A stretch of 64,000 nucleotides of DNA from the NCBI GenBank assembly GCA_020072965.1, contig JAIQFY010000001.1, positions 1 through 64,000 of the forward strand. Reading direction: 5' to 3'. This DNA comes from Terriglobia bacterium. GTDB taxonomy: Bacteria > Acidobacteriota > Terriglobia > JAIQFV01. Shown here one piece after another: positions 36,601 to 45,694 of this stretch. Position numbers and translations under genes: made by a program. Positions within the stretch are counted from its first letter, which is position 1. Each line of letters opens with the position of its first letter. The notes beneath the pieces were generated by a model. That model worked only from the letters and a program-made list of their open reading frames with translations, did no database searches and was not told the DNA's origin.

Positions 36601-36873
36601 AATCCCCAGTTTCTTGAGTTCCTCCTGGTAGTATTTCCGTAGAAGGATATCCCATTCCTGGCTCCCCTCGGGGATCTGACGTTTTTGGGACAGCAGTTTG
36701 TTGCGGGCGATCGCCTCAATCGCTTCTTCGTCCTTCATCAGTTGTTCCATGATCTTGAAGATCTCCTGGCGAATGGTGTTGCGGTCCTCCAGAAAATCCA
36801 CGTTCTCAATCTCCGCCAGTCGATCCACCAGCAGATGCGACGTATGAACGATCTTCTCCCGGGAAAGCTTCAT
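36595..36873 (-). CDS. DUF507 family protein (copy 1)
   Basis: A 92-residue cytoplasmic, highly charged helical protein (MKLSREKIVHTSHLLVDRL, IMEQLMKDEEAIEAIA, ILLRKYYQEELKKLGIL) matching DUF507 in length and layout. The function of the family is unknown. It follows a paralogous DUF507 gene after 9 bp, so the two probably form a heteromeric pair. Its stop overlaps the end of heptad array C. Confidence 0.88.
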   Translation of the reverse strand: MKLSREKIVHTSHLLVDRLAEIENVDFLEDRNTIRQEIFKIMEQLMKDEEAIEAIARNKLLSQKRQIPEGSQEWDILLRKYYQEELKKLGIL

Positions 36874-36882
36874 CGTTAAACC

Positions 36883-37161
36883 CTAAAGCACAATCTTGCG
36901 CTCTCGCGCCAGCTTCGTCTTGATCTTCCGGAACATCTCCTGGTAGGAGATTCCATCCTGTCGAATCGTTTCGGAATGCTGATTGAGTAAGGCGCGAACC
37001 TCCTCGTTCAGCTTGTCTTCAAGGGACAGTTCCTCAAGGATGATCTTTTGAAATGTCTCGACGAGCTGATCGGGATCGCGTGCTTCAATCATGTCACGTT
37101 CAATCAACTTGTCGACGATTTCGAAGGCCATGTGGGACACGAACTCTTTGGCAAGCTGCAT
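36883..37161 (-). CDS. DUF507 family protein (copy 2)
   Basis: A 92-residue paralogue of the neighbouring gene (FVSHMAFEIVDKLIERD, VETFQKIILEELSLEDKLNEEVRALL). Both copies share a pattern of an N-terminal helix, a charged linker and a C-terminal R/K-rich helix. It lies immediately downstream of the tRNA operon terminator, and its own promoter must be in or near that short gap, unless it is fed by readthrough from the tRNA transcript. No function is known. Confidence 0.88.
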   Translation of the reverse strand: MQLAKEFVSHMAFEIVDKLIERDMIEARDPDQLVETFQKIILEELSLEDKLNEEVRALLNQHSETIRQDGISYQEMFRKIKTKLARERKIVL

Positions 37162-37176
37162 TTTTCAAAATCCAAC

Positions 37177-37210
37177 AAAAAAGGCTACCGAGCCGAAACC
37201 CGTGTAGCCT
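37177..37210 (-). terminator. Intrinsic terminator of the tRNA operon
   Basis: On the minus strand, AGGCTAC ... GTAGCCT (7-bp stem, 15-nt loop) is followed by TTTTTTG. It lies 100 bp after tRNA-Asp and about 20 bp before the DUF507 start. Confidence 0.8.
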
Positions 37211-37309
37211 CCGTAAAAAATCAATCCGTGGGCGTTCAATCAGTCAACGCGACTCATTCGGGTATCTCGGTGGTTAGGAAACTGGGCCCTGCTCCAACAA
37301 ACAGCGCAA

Positions 37310-37387
37310 TGGCGGGGACGACGGGGCTCGAACCCGCGACCTCGTGCGTGACAGGCACGCGCTCTAACCAAACTGAGCTACGTCCCC
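37310..37387 (-). tRNA. tRNA-Asp (GTC)
   Basis: Cloverleaf on the minus strand: acceptor GGGGACG/CGTCCCC, D arm GCTC...GAGC, anticodon stem CGTGC/GCACG with loop CTGTCAC (anticodon GTC), and T arm GCGGG-TTCGAGC-CCCGT. Discriminator G and CCA are encoded. It is co-transcribed with tRNA-Val. Confidence 0.97.
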
Positions 37388-37420
37388 TTACCGTCCTTCT
37401 TCGGTCCTTTGACGGAAGAC

Positions 37421-37496
37421 TGGTGGGCGGTACAAGACTCGAACTTGTGACTTCATCCTTGTAAGGGATGCGCTCTACCAACTGAGCTAACCGCCC
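37421..37496 (-). tRNA. tRNA-Val (TAC)
   Basis: Cloverleaf on the minus strand: acceptor GGGCGGT/ACCGCCC, D arm GCTC...GAGC, anticodon stem CATCC/GGATG with loop CTTACAA (anticodon TAC), and T arm ACAAG-TTCGAGT-CTTGT. Discriminator A and CCA are encoded. It is the first gene of the Val-Asp pair. Confidence 0.97.
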
Positions 37497-37629
37497 TGAT
37501 CATCTCCGCTCCGCAGGAGAGCTGAATTCCGATTCCGTAAATCCGGGACTTGTTAGCCGTTCCAGCCGCCCCTTTCACTCTTAACCTGGGCTTCGCATTA
37601 CAGGTCTCTCGAGCGTTGGACCGCAAGGG

Positions 37630-37658
37630 ATATTACACGAGGCCCCGAGACGTGTCAA
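37630..37658 (-). promoter_or_regulatory. Sigma-70-type promoter of the tRNA-Val-Asp operon
   Basis: On the minus strand, TTGACA (37658-37653), a 17-bp spacer, then TAATAT (37635-37630): near-perfect consensus, about 125 bp upstream of tRNA-Val. It is the strongest promoter seen in the window, as expected for stable RNA. Confidence 0.85.
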
Positions 37659-37701
37659 GAAACCCCTCCGATGCGAAGGGCTCCTTCCCCGGTTTCTCGT
37701 T

Positions 37702-37959
37702 TCATCGTTCCCGCATCGCACGTCCTCTCCGGAACAAAGCCGTGCACAGGGCCTTCTCCTCGATGTGATATTTGAACGTCCTTTTCCCGTCGAGCAGCAA
37801 AACCGGAATCTCGTGCTTGTAGCGCTCGTAAAGGTCGGCGTCCTGCTCGATATTGATCTGCTCCCAGGGAAGGGCCAGCCTCCCACACACCGTCTGCACG
37901 ACCTTCTCGGCGTCTTCGCAGAGATGGCACCCGGGCTTGCTGAGCAATTGAATCCTCAT
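37702..37959 (-). CDS. Glutaredoxin-like (DUF836) protein
   Basis: An 85-residue thioredoxin-fold protein from ATG 37959 (GAGGG upstream). The redox motif CHLC follows SKPGC at the N-terminus (Cys11, Cys14). EIPVLLLDGK contains the conserved cis-Pro. It probably reduces disulfides or glutathionylated targets. Divergent from metK. The tRNA promoter lies just past its stop codon. Confidence 0.87.
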   Translation of the reverse strand: MRIQLLSKPGCHLCEDAEKVVQTVCGRLALPWEQINIEQDADLYERYKHEIPVLLLDGKRTFKYHIEEKALCTALFRRGRAMRER

Positions 37960-38008
37960 GAACGGCCCTCGTGACTGATTGGCGAACGGATTGTAGCACA
38001 ATTGATTG

Positions 38009-38037
38009 TTGACCCCTGTGGAGCGCTGTGTTATTGT
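38009..38037 (+). promoter_or_regulatory. Extended -10 promoter of metK
   Basis: TTGACC (38009-38014), a 17-bp spacer and TATTGT (38032-38037) preceded by TGT, which makes an extended -10. The predicted transcript starts near 38044, leaving a leader of about 77 nt with small GC hairpins (around 38041-38068). No known SAM riboswitch class was recognised in the leader. Confidence 0.65.
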
Positions 38038-38120
38038 CTGCGGTTTGAACCCCCGCTGACGGGGTCACCCAACGACATCGACTCCAAAGAGATCAGTTAA
38101 ACCATGAGGAGGGTTTTCGA

Positions 38121-39320
38121 GTGCAAGGGAAATACTATTTTACTTCCGAGTCAGTAACTGAAGGACACCCCGACAAGATTGCTGACCAGATTTCGGATGC
38201 GGTCCTGGACGACATTATGGCCAACGACCCGATGGGAAGGGTAGCGTGCGAGACCCTGGTCACCACGGGGATGGCCATTGTCGCGGGTGAAATCACCACC
38301 ACCCATTACGTCGACATCCCAAAGGTCGTCCGGGATACGATTGAGGGGGTCGGATACATCGACGCGACCTACGGATTTGATTATCTCACTTGCGCGGTGA
38401 TCACCTCGATCGATAAACAATCCCCTGACATCGCCCAGGGCGTCGACGAACGGGCCGTCGAGGGGAAGGACAGCATAGAGCAAGGGGCGGGGGACCAGGG
38501 GTTGATGTTCGGCTATGCCTGCGATGAGACTGCCGAGCTGATGCCCATGCCCATCATGCTGGCACACAAGCTGACGATGCGGCTCGCAGAAGTTCGTAAA
38601 AAGAAGATCCTGGACTACATCCGACCGGACGGCAAATCGCAGGTCACGGTGGAGTACTCCAATGGTAAGCCCCAGAGGATCGAGGCAGTGGTGGTCTCCA
38701 CCCAGCACAATCCCGAAATCAAGCATGGCCATTTGAAGGCCGAGGTCATCGAGCATGTGATCAAACCCGTGATTCCCGCCCAATTTCTCGATAACAACAC
38801 GAAGTTTTTCGTTAATCCGACAGGCCGGTTCGTGGTAGGCGGCCCCCAGGGGGACTGCGGACTCACCGGGCGGAAGATTATTGTCGACACCTACGGCGGC
38901 ATGGGACATCACGGGGGTGGCGCGTTCTCAGGAAAAGATCCCACCAAAGTGGATCGTTCCGCCTCCTACATGGGACGCCATATCGCCAAGAACATTGTGG
39001 CCGCCGGGTTGGCCTCACGCGTTGAGATTCAGGTGGCGTACGCCATCGGCGTGGCGGATCCCGTCTCAGTGATGGTCGATACCTTCGGCACGGGGAGAAT
39101 CGCCGACGAGAAGATTTGCGATTTGGTTCGGACGACCTTTCCGCTGCGACCCCGTGGAATCATCGAATACCTGAACCTTCGCCGCCCCATTTACAAGAAG
39201 ACAGCCGCCTACGGCCATTTTGGCCGGTCCGAAAAAGAATTTACCTGGGAGCAAACCGACAAGGCCGAATCGCTCCGCACTGGAGCCAGACTTGATGTTC
39301 CCGTGGGAGCTAAAGCGTAG
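38121..39320 (+). CDS. metK: S-adenosylmethionine synthetase
   Basis: 399 residues, full length, with all MetK signatures: [20 protein letters not shown] (N-terminal ATP site His), [12 protein letters not shown] (motif 1), [16 protein letters not shown] (P-loop-like motif 2). It makes SAM from Met and ATP. The GTG start at 38121 has a strong SD (GAGGAGGG, about 9 bp upstream) and no in-frame ATG competes. It is followed by ahcY, so SAM synthesis and recycling of its by-product are encoded together. Confidence 0.98.
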   Translation: MQGKYYFTSESVTEGHPDKIADQISDAVLDDIMANDPMGRVACETLVTTGMAIVAGEITTTHYVDIPKVVRDTIEGVGYIDATYGFDYLTCAVITSIDKQSPDIAQGVDERAVEGKDSIEQGAGDQGLMFGYACDETAELMPMPIMLAHKLTMRLAEVRKKKILDYIRPDGKSQVTVEYSNGKPQRIEAVVVSTQHNPEIKHGHLKAEVIEHVIKPVIPAQFLDNNTKFFVNPTGRFVVGGPQGDCGLTGRKIIVDTYGGMGHHGGGAFSGKDPTKVDRSASYMGRHIAKNIVAAGLASRVEIQVAYAIGVADPVSVMVDTFGTGRIADEKICDLVRTTFPLRPRGIIEYLNLRRPIYKKTAAYGHFGRSEKEFTWEQTDKAESLRTGARLDVPVGAKA

Positions 39321-39334
39321 CAGTTCAGGATTGA

Positions 39335-40678
<1,344 letters not shown>

Positions 40679-40795
40679 AGGCCAGCTGTCCCCGGTTCTA
40701 GATTGAAGGGGCGCTCCGATGCAGCGGAGCGCTCCACGCGAACCACGACAAATAAATAAAAACCAGACTCCAGCCACGACACAAATCAAATTCAA

Positions 40796-40828
40796 AACCC
40801 CGGTCCTCGGACCGGGTTTTTTTATGCG
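40796..40828 (+). terminator. Intrinsic terminator downstream of ahcY
   Basis: AACCC(C)GGTCC-TC-GGACCGGGTT hairpin with one bulged C, followed by TTTTTTTATG. It closes the metK-ahcY transcription unit. Confidence 0.85.
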
Positions 40829-40953
40829 CTAGAGGCGACGTGGAAATTCACTTTCCGTCAGGAAGGAGTCCCGGAGAACAGGATAGAGAGAGAGAGGTTT
40901 CACACCACAAGTCTCCTGTCTGAAATTCTTATGGCCGGGTCGTATCTTTTAGT

Positions 40954-40982
40954 TTGACGCAAAAAACTATTTTTAGTAGATT
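40954..40982 (+). promoter_or_regulatory. Promoter upstream of speA
   Basis: TTGACG (40954-40959), 17-bp A/T-rich spacer, TAGATT (40977-40982). If used, transcription starts near 40989 and leaves a leader of about 250 nt before the speA ATG. Confidence 0.5.
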
Positions 40983-40988
40983 GAGGAA

Positions 40989-41242
40989 AATTTGAAGGAG
41001 GGAGGCGCGACGGTCAGGATGCGCAACGGTCTACGGTGTGATTAGCCAGGTTTCAAGCCTCCCCCATCGGACATAAGAATTTGAATGCTGTTCAAGTAGC
41101 ACCTCTGATCGGTTTAAAGAAAGCCAACCTGCCGAGAGGGCGGTGTGGTCGTGTCTCGTGCAGTACAGGAGCTCCGCATGGGCGGAGATACACCTGGTTC
41201 CCCAAGGTCCAAGACACAAAATAAACCGGAGACTAACTGGAA
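40989..41242 (+). other. Long, possibly structured speA leader
   Basis: GGGAGGC (41000-41006) can pair with GCCTCCC (41057-41063) around a 50-nt loop that carries a near-direct repeat (GCGACGGTC, GCGCAACGGTC). A second local hairpin, AGCTCCGC-ATGG-GCGGAG, lies near 41168-41188. No known riboswitch is recognised. The region contains no credible coding frame. Confidence 0.35.
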
Positions 41243-43174
41243 ATGAACCCCCTGCCTGCCGAAACTCAGTTAATGCCCAGTTCCGAAACTACGGATCTGG
41301 TTTCCAAGTTGTACGGTGTCGAGAACTGGGGTGCCGGATACTTTCAGGTCAGCCAAAAAGGCAATCTCTCGGTTACCCCGACCAAGAACCCTCACCTCCA
41401 GGTCGATGTGTATGATGTCGTGTGCGAACTGGCGCGGCGCAAAGTCGGGACCCCCATCCTGCTGCGTTTTCCCCAGATGCTGGAATGCCAGGTGACGGAT
41501 CTTCACGAGGCGTTTTTGAACTCCATCAATGAATTTCATTATGGCGGCGGGCATCTCGGTGTTTTTCCGACCAAGGTGAACCAGAAGTTGGACGTCATCG
41601 AAAGCCTTCTGCACACCGGGGCCAAGTACCGTTACGGCCTGGAGGTAGGAAGCAAGGCCGAGCTGGCGCTCGCGGTGGCCATGCCCCTTTCCCCCGGCGC
41701 GCTGATTGTCTGCAATGGGAACAAGGATGAGCTGTTTGTGCGCAGCGCGCTCTTATGCCAGAAGCTGCAAAAGCCCTCGATCGTCGTCATCGAAGACATC
41801 GAAGATCTCAAGATGACGTTGAGCCTGGCGGAAAAACTGGAGCTGGAAGCTCAACTGGGGATTCGCGTCAAGCTGTATACCCGCGGGAGCGGCAAGTGGG
41901 AGGAGTCGGGCGGCGAGATTGCCAAGTTCGGCTTGAATACGATCCAGCTGGTCAAGGCACTGCACCACCTGCGCGAGGTCGGCCACCAGCAGGATTTGAA
42001 GATGCTGCATTTCCACATTGGGTCCCAGATTACGAATATCAAGCGGATCAAGGCGGCCGTCAAAGAGGCGGCTCGTGTCTTCTGCAAGGTGAATAAAATG
42101 GGCTTCAACGTCCAATACCTGAATGTCGGCGGGGGATTGGGTGTGGACTACGATGGGAGCCGGACGGCGTCGGAGTGCAGTGTCAACTACACGATTCAGG
42201 AATTTGCGAACGACGTCATTTACACCGTGCGAGAGGTTTGTCTGAGCGAGAATGTGACGGAACCGATCGTCGTCACCGAAAGCGGTCGGGCGGTCGTGGC
42301 CTACCATTCCATGCTGATCACCGACGTCAGACAGGCCGTTTCACCCGGGGCCAGTGCGGCAGCGTTAATCGAAATGGCGAACGGCACCAAGTCGGAGCCG
42401 GTTCGGGAATTGGTCGATCTGGCGCGCGATATCAATGCCAAAAATTTCATGGAGTATTACCACGACGCCCTGGCACACCGCGAGGAATTCATTGCCCTGT
42501 TTGACCTGGGTTTTCTTGACCTGGAAGAAAAGGCCAAGGGCGAACAGCTCTTCTGGGACATCTGCCGGAAAGCCGTGAAGTTTTCCAAGTCGATGAAGGA
42601 CCGACCTGAAGAATTTGAGGACCTGGAGAAGTTGCTTTCGTCCAAGTACATCTGCAATTTCTCGCTCTTCCAGTCCGCCATCGACATCTGGGCGCTCGAC
42701 CAGCTGGTTCCGATCATGCCCATCCACCGCCTCAACGAGATCCCCACCGAATACGGAACGCTGTGCGATGTGACCTGTGATTCCGACGGGAGCATTGATA
42801 AGTTTGTCGATGTCCGGGACACCAAGGAATCCCTCGAGCTGCACTCACTCAATGACACGCCCTATTACATCGCCCTTCTGCTCGTAGGGGCCTATCAGGA
42901 GGCCATCGGAGATCTCCATAATTTGTTTGGCGCGGTCAACGAGGTGAGCGTGGTGGTCGACGAAAGCGGACGGTTTCATTTCCGAAAAATCGTGCGAGGG
43001 GAAGTCGTCCGGCAGGTCCTCAGTTACATGGGCTACGACGTGGACACGCTGCTGCAATTGCTGGGAAACAGCGTGTCGCGACTGCGCCAGGAAGGGCTGC
43101 TCAAGGATGAGGACGAGCATGAACTGCTGGCCAACTATTCGCGCCTCCTGGACAGTTACACGTATCTGTCGTGA
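41243..43174 (+). CDS. speA: Biosynthetic arginine decarboxylase
   Basis: 643 residues, normal for SpeA. Group IV PLP decarboxylase: GVFPTKVNQKLDVI contains the PLP Lys (about residue 113), HIGSQI contacts PLP, VGGGLGVDYDG binds phosphate, and the C-terminal LCDVTCDSDGSID supplies the active-site Cys/Asp. It converts arginine to agmatine and CO2, the first step of putrescine synthesis by the agmatine route. It may also make up for lack of ornithine decarboxylase, and no agmatinase is nearby. The SD is weak. A heptad array begins 2-3 bp after the stop. Confidence 0.97.
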   Translation: MNPLPAETQLMPSSETTDLVSKLYGVENWGAGYFQVSQKGNLSVTPTKNPHLQVDVYDVVCELARRKVGTPILLRFPQMLECQVTDLHEAFLNSINEFHYGGGHLGVFPTKVNQKLDVIESLLHTGAKYRYGLEVGSKAELALAVAMPLSPGALIVCNGNKDELFVRSALLCQKLQKPSIVVIEDIEDLKMTLSLAEKLELEAQLGIRVKLYTRGSGKWEESGGEIAKFGLNTIQLVKALHHLREVGHQQDLKMLHFHIGSQITNIKRIKAAVKEAARVFCKVNKMGFNVQYLNVGGGLGVDYDGSRTASECSVNYTIQEFANDVIYTVREVCLSENVTEPIVVTESGRAVVAYHSMLITDVRQAVSPGASAAALIEMANGTKSEPVRELVDLARDINAKNFMEYYHDALAHREEFIALFDLGFLDLEEKAKGEQLFWDICRKAVKFSKSMKDRPEEFEDLEKLLSSKYICNFSLFQSAIDIWALDQLVPIMPIHRLNEIPTEYGTLCDVTCDSDGSIDKFVDVRDTKESLELHSLNDTPYYIALLLVGAYQEAIGDLHNLFGAVNEVSVVVDESGRFHFRKIVRGEVVRQVLSYMGYDVDTLLQLLGNSVSRLRQEGLLKDEDEHELLANYSRLLDSYTYLS

Positions 43175-43176
43175 AG

Positions 43177-43365
43177 AGCTATCAGCGAATAGCTATCAGC
43201 TGTCAGCGATCAGCACATCGCCATCAGCTATCCGCATTGGGAAGATTCGCTCTTACTTTTCATCCTTGTCACGGAGCATATAAACTTTAGCGAGGAGCTG
43301 CCAATCCCAATGCCCCGGCTCCCCAGTGGCTGCCGTTTGCTGACGGCTGAAAGCTGATGGCTGAA
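43177..43365. repeat. Heptad tandem repeats in inverted arms between convergent genes (array D)
   Basis: The left arm (43177-43235) steps as agctatc, agcgaat, agctatc, agctgtc, agcgatc, agcacat, cgccatc, agctatc. The right arm (43328-43365) steps as ggctgcc, gtttgct, gacggct, gaaagct, gatggct, gaattct, the reverse-complement type. The arms abut the speA stop (43174) and the lptG stop (43369). Confidence 0.85.
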
Positions 43366-43368
43366 TTC

Positions 43369-44904
43369 TCACGTATCAATCGTCAGCAGCAGGTACAGCC
43401 CGCCCAAGCCGAACAACAGGTTCGGAGACCATACCGCGATCATCGGGTTCAATTTGTTGAATGAGCCCATCGCCTCAAAAAGTCCCGCCACCGCCCAGTA
43501 GACGATCCCGATCACGATGGACAACCCTATTCCGTAAAGGGCGCCTCGCCGGCCCGTGGAGAAGGAGAACGGGATGGCGATCAGGACCATGATAAACGCC
43601 ATGGCCGGATACGAGAATTTTCGATAGTATTGGACCATTAACCGCACCACATCGAACCCGCTCTGCTGCAGCGAGCCAATGTAATGCCACAGTTCGCGGG
43701 CATTCATCTGCTCGCTCAACTTGACCACTTTGACAAAGTACTCGGGACTCTCAGTCATCTCCGCAAAAGTCGTCACGCTGAACATTTTGTAAGGCTCACG
43801 CGCATCTGCGGCAAAATCCCTCACCCAGCCATCATCGTAAATCCAGCGGTATGAGTAGGCATCCCGGTAGGTCTGTCTGGAATAAATCCGCCGTGTGATT
43901 TCGAAAGTGTGCGGATCGATCTCGAAAACCGAGAGTCCCGCAAAGACCTGCTTGTCGGGATCGTAGTAGTTGTAATTGTAAATCTGGAGGTGTGAATTCC
44001 CCGCACCCACAATCCAATTCTGATTTGGACGAAGAAAAGTTTGCGGAGGCCTGCCCTTGATGATGTTCCGGTACAAGTCCTGGCGCTGATTGGATCCAGG
44101 CAGCACGAAATCCTGCAGGACAAACATGCCGACGCTGATCACCGCGGCGCTGAAGAGCAGCGACAGGGAAAGACGGTAGAGGCTTAAACCCGAGGCCTTC
44201 ATTGCGGTGATCTGATTGGTCTTGGTCAACAATCCGAAGTTCACCAGAGTGGCCACCAGCACCGCGAGGGGGGTCAGCGTGTAGACGATCTGAGGGGTCA
44301 AGAACACGAAGTAATAGATGGTGGTCAGCGGCGAGATATTATTTCTTACAATGTCCGAGATGAGCTCAAACAGCGTGACAATGATAAAGATCATGATGAA
44401 GGCACCGAGGGAAAGGAGGAGATAAGTGAAGAATCCCCGCAGGATGTACTCATCCAGGATATGAGGGGAGATCAGGCGCAAAACGTTGATGACCTTCCCC
44501 GCCGGCTTCGGAGGGGCAGACCCGGAATTATTCATTTGGGGGGCCCGTTTCAGCCATAAAGGGTCCAGAAACTGGGGGCGTGAAATCCTGAACAAGGAGC
44601 GCTCATGAAGAAAGGTGAGAATTCCTCCATAGAACAGGAAGATCAGGTTGGTCCCCCAGATTCCCACAAAAGGCGAAAGCCGGCCATCTTCGGCGAAACG
44701 GGATCCGCTGACAAAAAGCAGATAATAGGCGCTGATGACCAGGAGGCTCAGGACAAACCCGTAGGACTTGCCCCCTTTCCGGGAGGAGATTCCCAAGGGG
44801 ATTCCGAGCAAGGCAAGGACCAAGCACGAGCAGGGAAGGGCAAAGCGGCGATACAATTCGATGCGGAAAGACCGGGGACCGTTTGGCTTCCTGATTTCGC
44901 TCAC
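43369..44904 (-). CDS. lptG: C-terminal part of LptF fused in frame to complete LptG
   Basis: This frame stays open back to about 44982, but a pipeline start is GTG 44904. It begins with the conserved LptF C-terminus (SFRIELYRRFALPCSCLVLALLGIPLG, three membrane segments). It runs with no stop through a short linker into a whole LptG (from about MNNSGSAPP, ATG 44535; HILDEYILRGFFTYLL ... YRKFSYPAMAFIMVLIAIPF). LptF and LptG are the inner-membrane permeases of the LptB2FG exporter that moves LPS to the LptC-LptA bridge. The two halves are normally separate genes; fused versions occur in Acidobacteriota as I recall. The 5' LptF half is in another frame (see next entry). Confidence 0.85.
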   Translation of the reverse strand: MSEIRKPNGPRSFRIELYRRFALPCSCLVLALLGIPLGISSRKGGKSYGFVLSLLVISAYYLLFVSGSRFAEDGRLSPFVGIWGTNLIFLFYGGILTFLHERSLFRISRPQFLDPLWLKRAPQMNNSGSAPPKPAGKVINVLRLISPHILDEYILRGFFTYLLLSLGAFIMIFIIVTLFELISDIVRNNISPLTTIYYFVFLTPQIVYTLTPLAVLVATLVNFGLLTKTNQITAMKASGLSLYRLSLSLLFSAAVISVGMFVLQDFVLPGSNQRQDLYRNIIKGRPPQTFLRPNQNWIVGAGNSHLQIYNYNYYDPDKQVFAGLSVFEIDPHTFEITRRIYSRQTYRDAYSYRWIYDDGWVRDFAADAREPYKMFSVTTFAEMTESPEYFVKVVKLSEQMNARELWHYIGSLQQSGFDVVRLMVQYYRKFSYPAMAFIMVLIAIPFSFSTGRRGALYGIGLSIVIGIVYWAVAGLFEAMGSFNKLNPMIAVWSPNLLFGLGGLYLLLTIDT

Positions 44905-45643
44905 AAGTTCGCGGTTGCCATATTCGCTCAGCGTTCGCCGGGTCGTCTGCGCACCCCGGGCGACGATCGGAGGCAGAGTAATCGCTGGGTTTCAGCGGCG
45001 CAAGGAGGTGAGTGCTTCCCTCTTCCAGATAAAGTTGGAATCGATCCTTGGCACGGTCAACAATTAACACCCCTTTTTGCGCGAGCGTAATCCTGGGCTG
45101 ATCCGCCTTGGAAACGTCGACCAGGAAGATTCCATTCCAGCGATCTCCACTGATGTCCTGAACGTAGAGAATCAGATTCGGGAATCGGCCATCAAAAACG
45201 CGGGGGCTGATCTCGGTGCCGACCTGGGACCGGGCTAACTGCATCAGGACCGACTGCTTCATACGGTTGACTCGAGGCACGACTGCCAGCGAAAGGGCCA
45301 GATTGAGCCCGGCGGCGAGGAACGCCAGCAGAAGAACCGGTTTCACAAATGCCGCAATGGACTGGCCGCTGGCTCGAAGCGCGACGACTTCGCCATCCGC
45401 CGAGAGCCGGCCCAGCCCTACAAGGATGCCGAGAAGCCCTGCCATGGGGATGGCAAAAAGAAAGATATTAGGGAGCAACAGCAGGCAGAGCTTCCCGATC
45501 AGTGCGGGCGAAGCCGTGCTGCTGACGACCATCTCCAGCAGCTTTCCCATATCTCGAATGAAAAGGATGAAGGTAAAGACCAGCAACCCCAGGAGGGTGG
45601 GGGAGAGAATTTCACGGAAGATAGCGCGTGTTATAATTCGCAT
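44603..45643 (-). pseudogene. lptF: 5' part of the LptF half of LptFG, frameshifted at about 44976-44983
   Basis: ATG 45643 opens a typical LptF N-terminus (MRIITRAIFREILSP, three membrane segments, then a periplasmic beta-jellyroll with DISGDRWNGIFLVDVS). True homology stops near Asp221-Tyr222 (44983); beyond this the frame gives Arg/Pro/Cys-rich nonsense to 44603. In the -1 frame the protein resumes at ITLPPIVARG and continues into the LptF C-terminus. Two tandem copies of GATTACTC would restore the frame (DYSITLPP) but only one is present. Loss of an 8-bp repeat, real or an assembly error, would explain the break. An intact fusion would have about 760 residues. Confidence 0.75.
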
Positions 45644-45694
45644 GGATCAAAATCTCATCGTCAAGGACCTCTTCAATTTACCATATATCTTTTT

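Noticed and set aside
36113-36719. Two overlapping minus-strand frames of 180-194 codons
   Set aside because: They are translations of the heptad repeats (FKVQ- and ITYHL-rich) plus the antisense of dedA, not genes.
37257-37309. Possible third tRNA downstream of tRNA-Asp
   Set aside because: No cloverleaf or T-loop sequence can be formed.
38044-38120. Known SAM riboswitch in the metK leader
   Set aside because: The leader is too short for SAM-I, and no SAM-II or SAH-type conserved core was recognised by eye.
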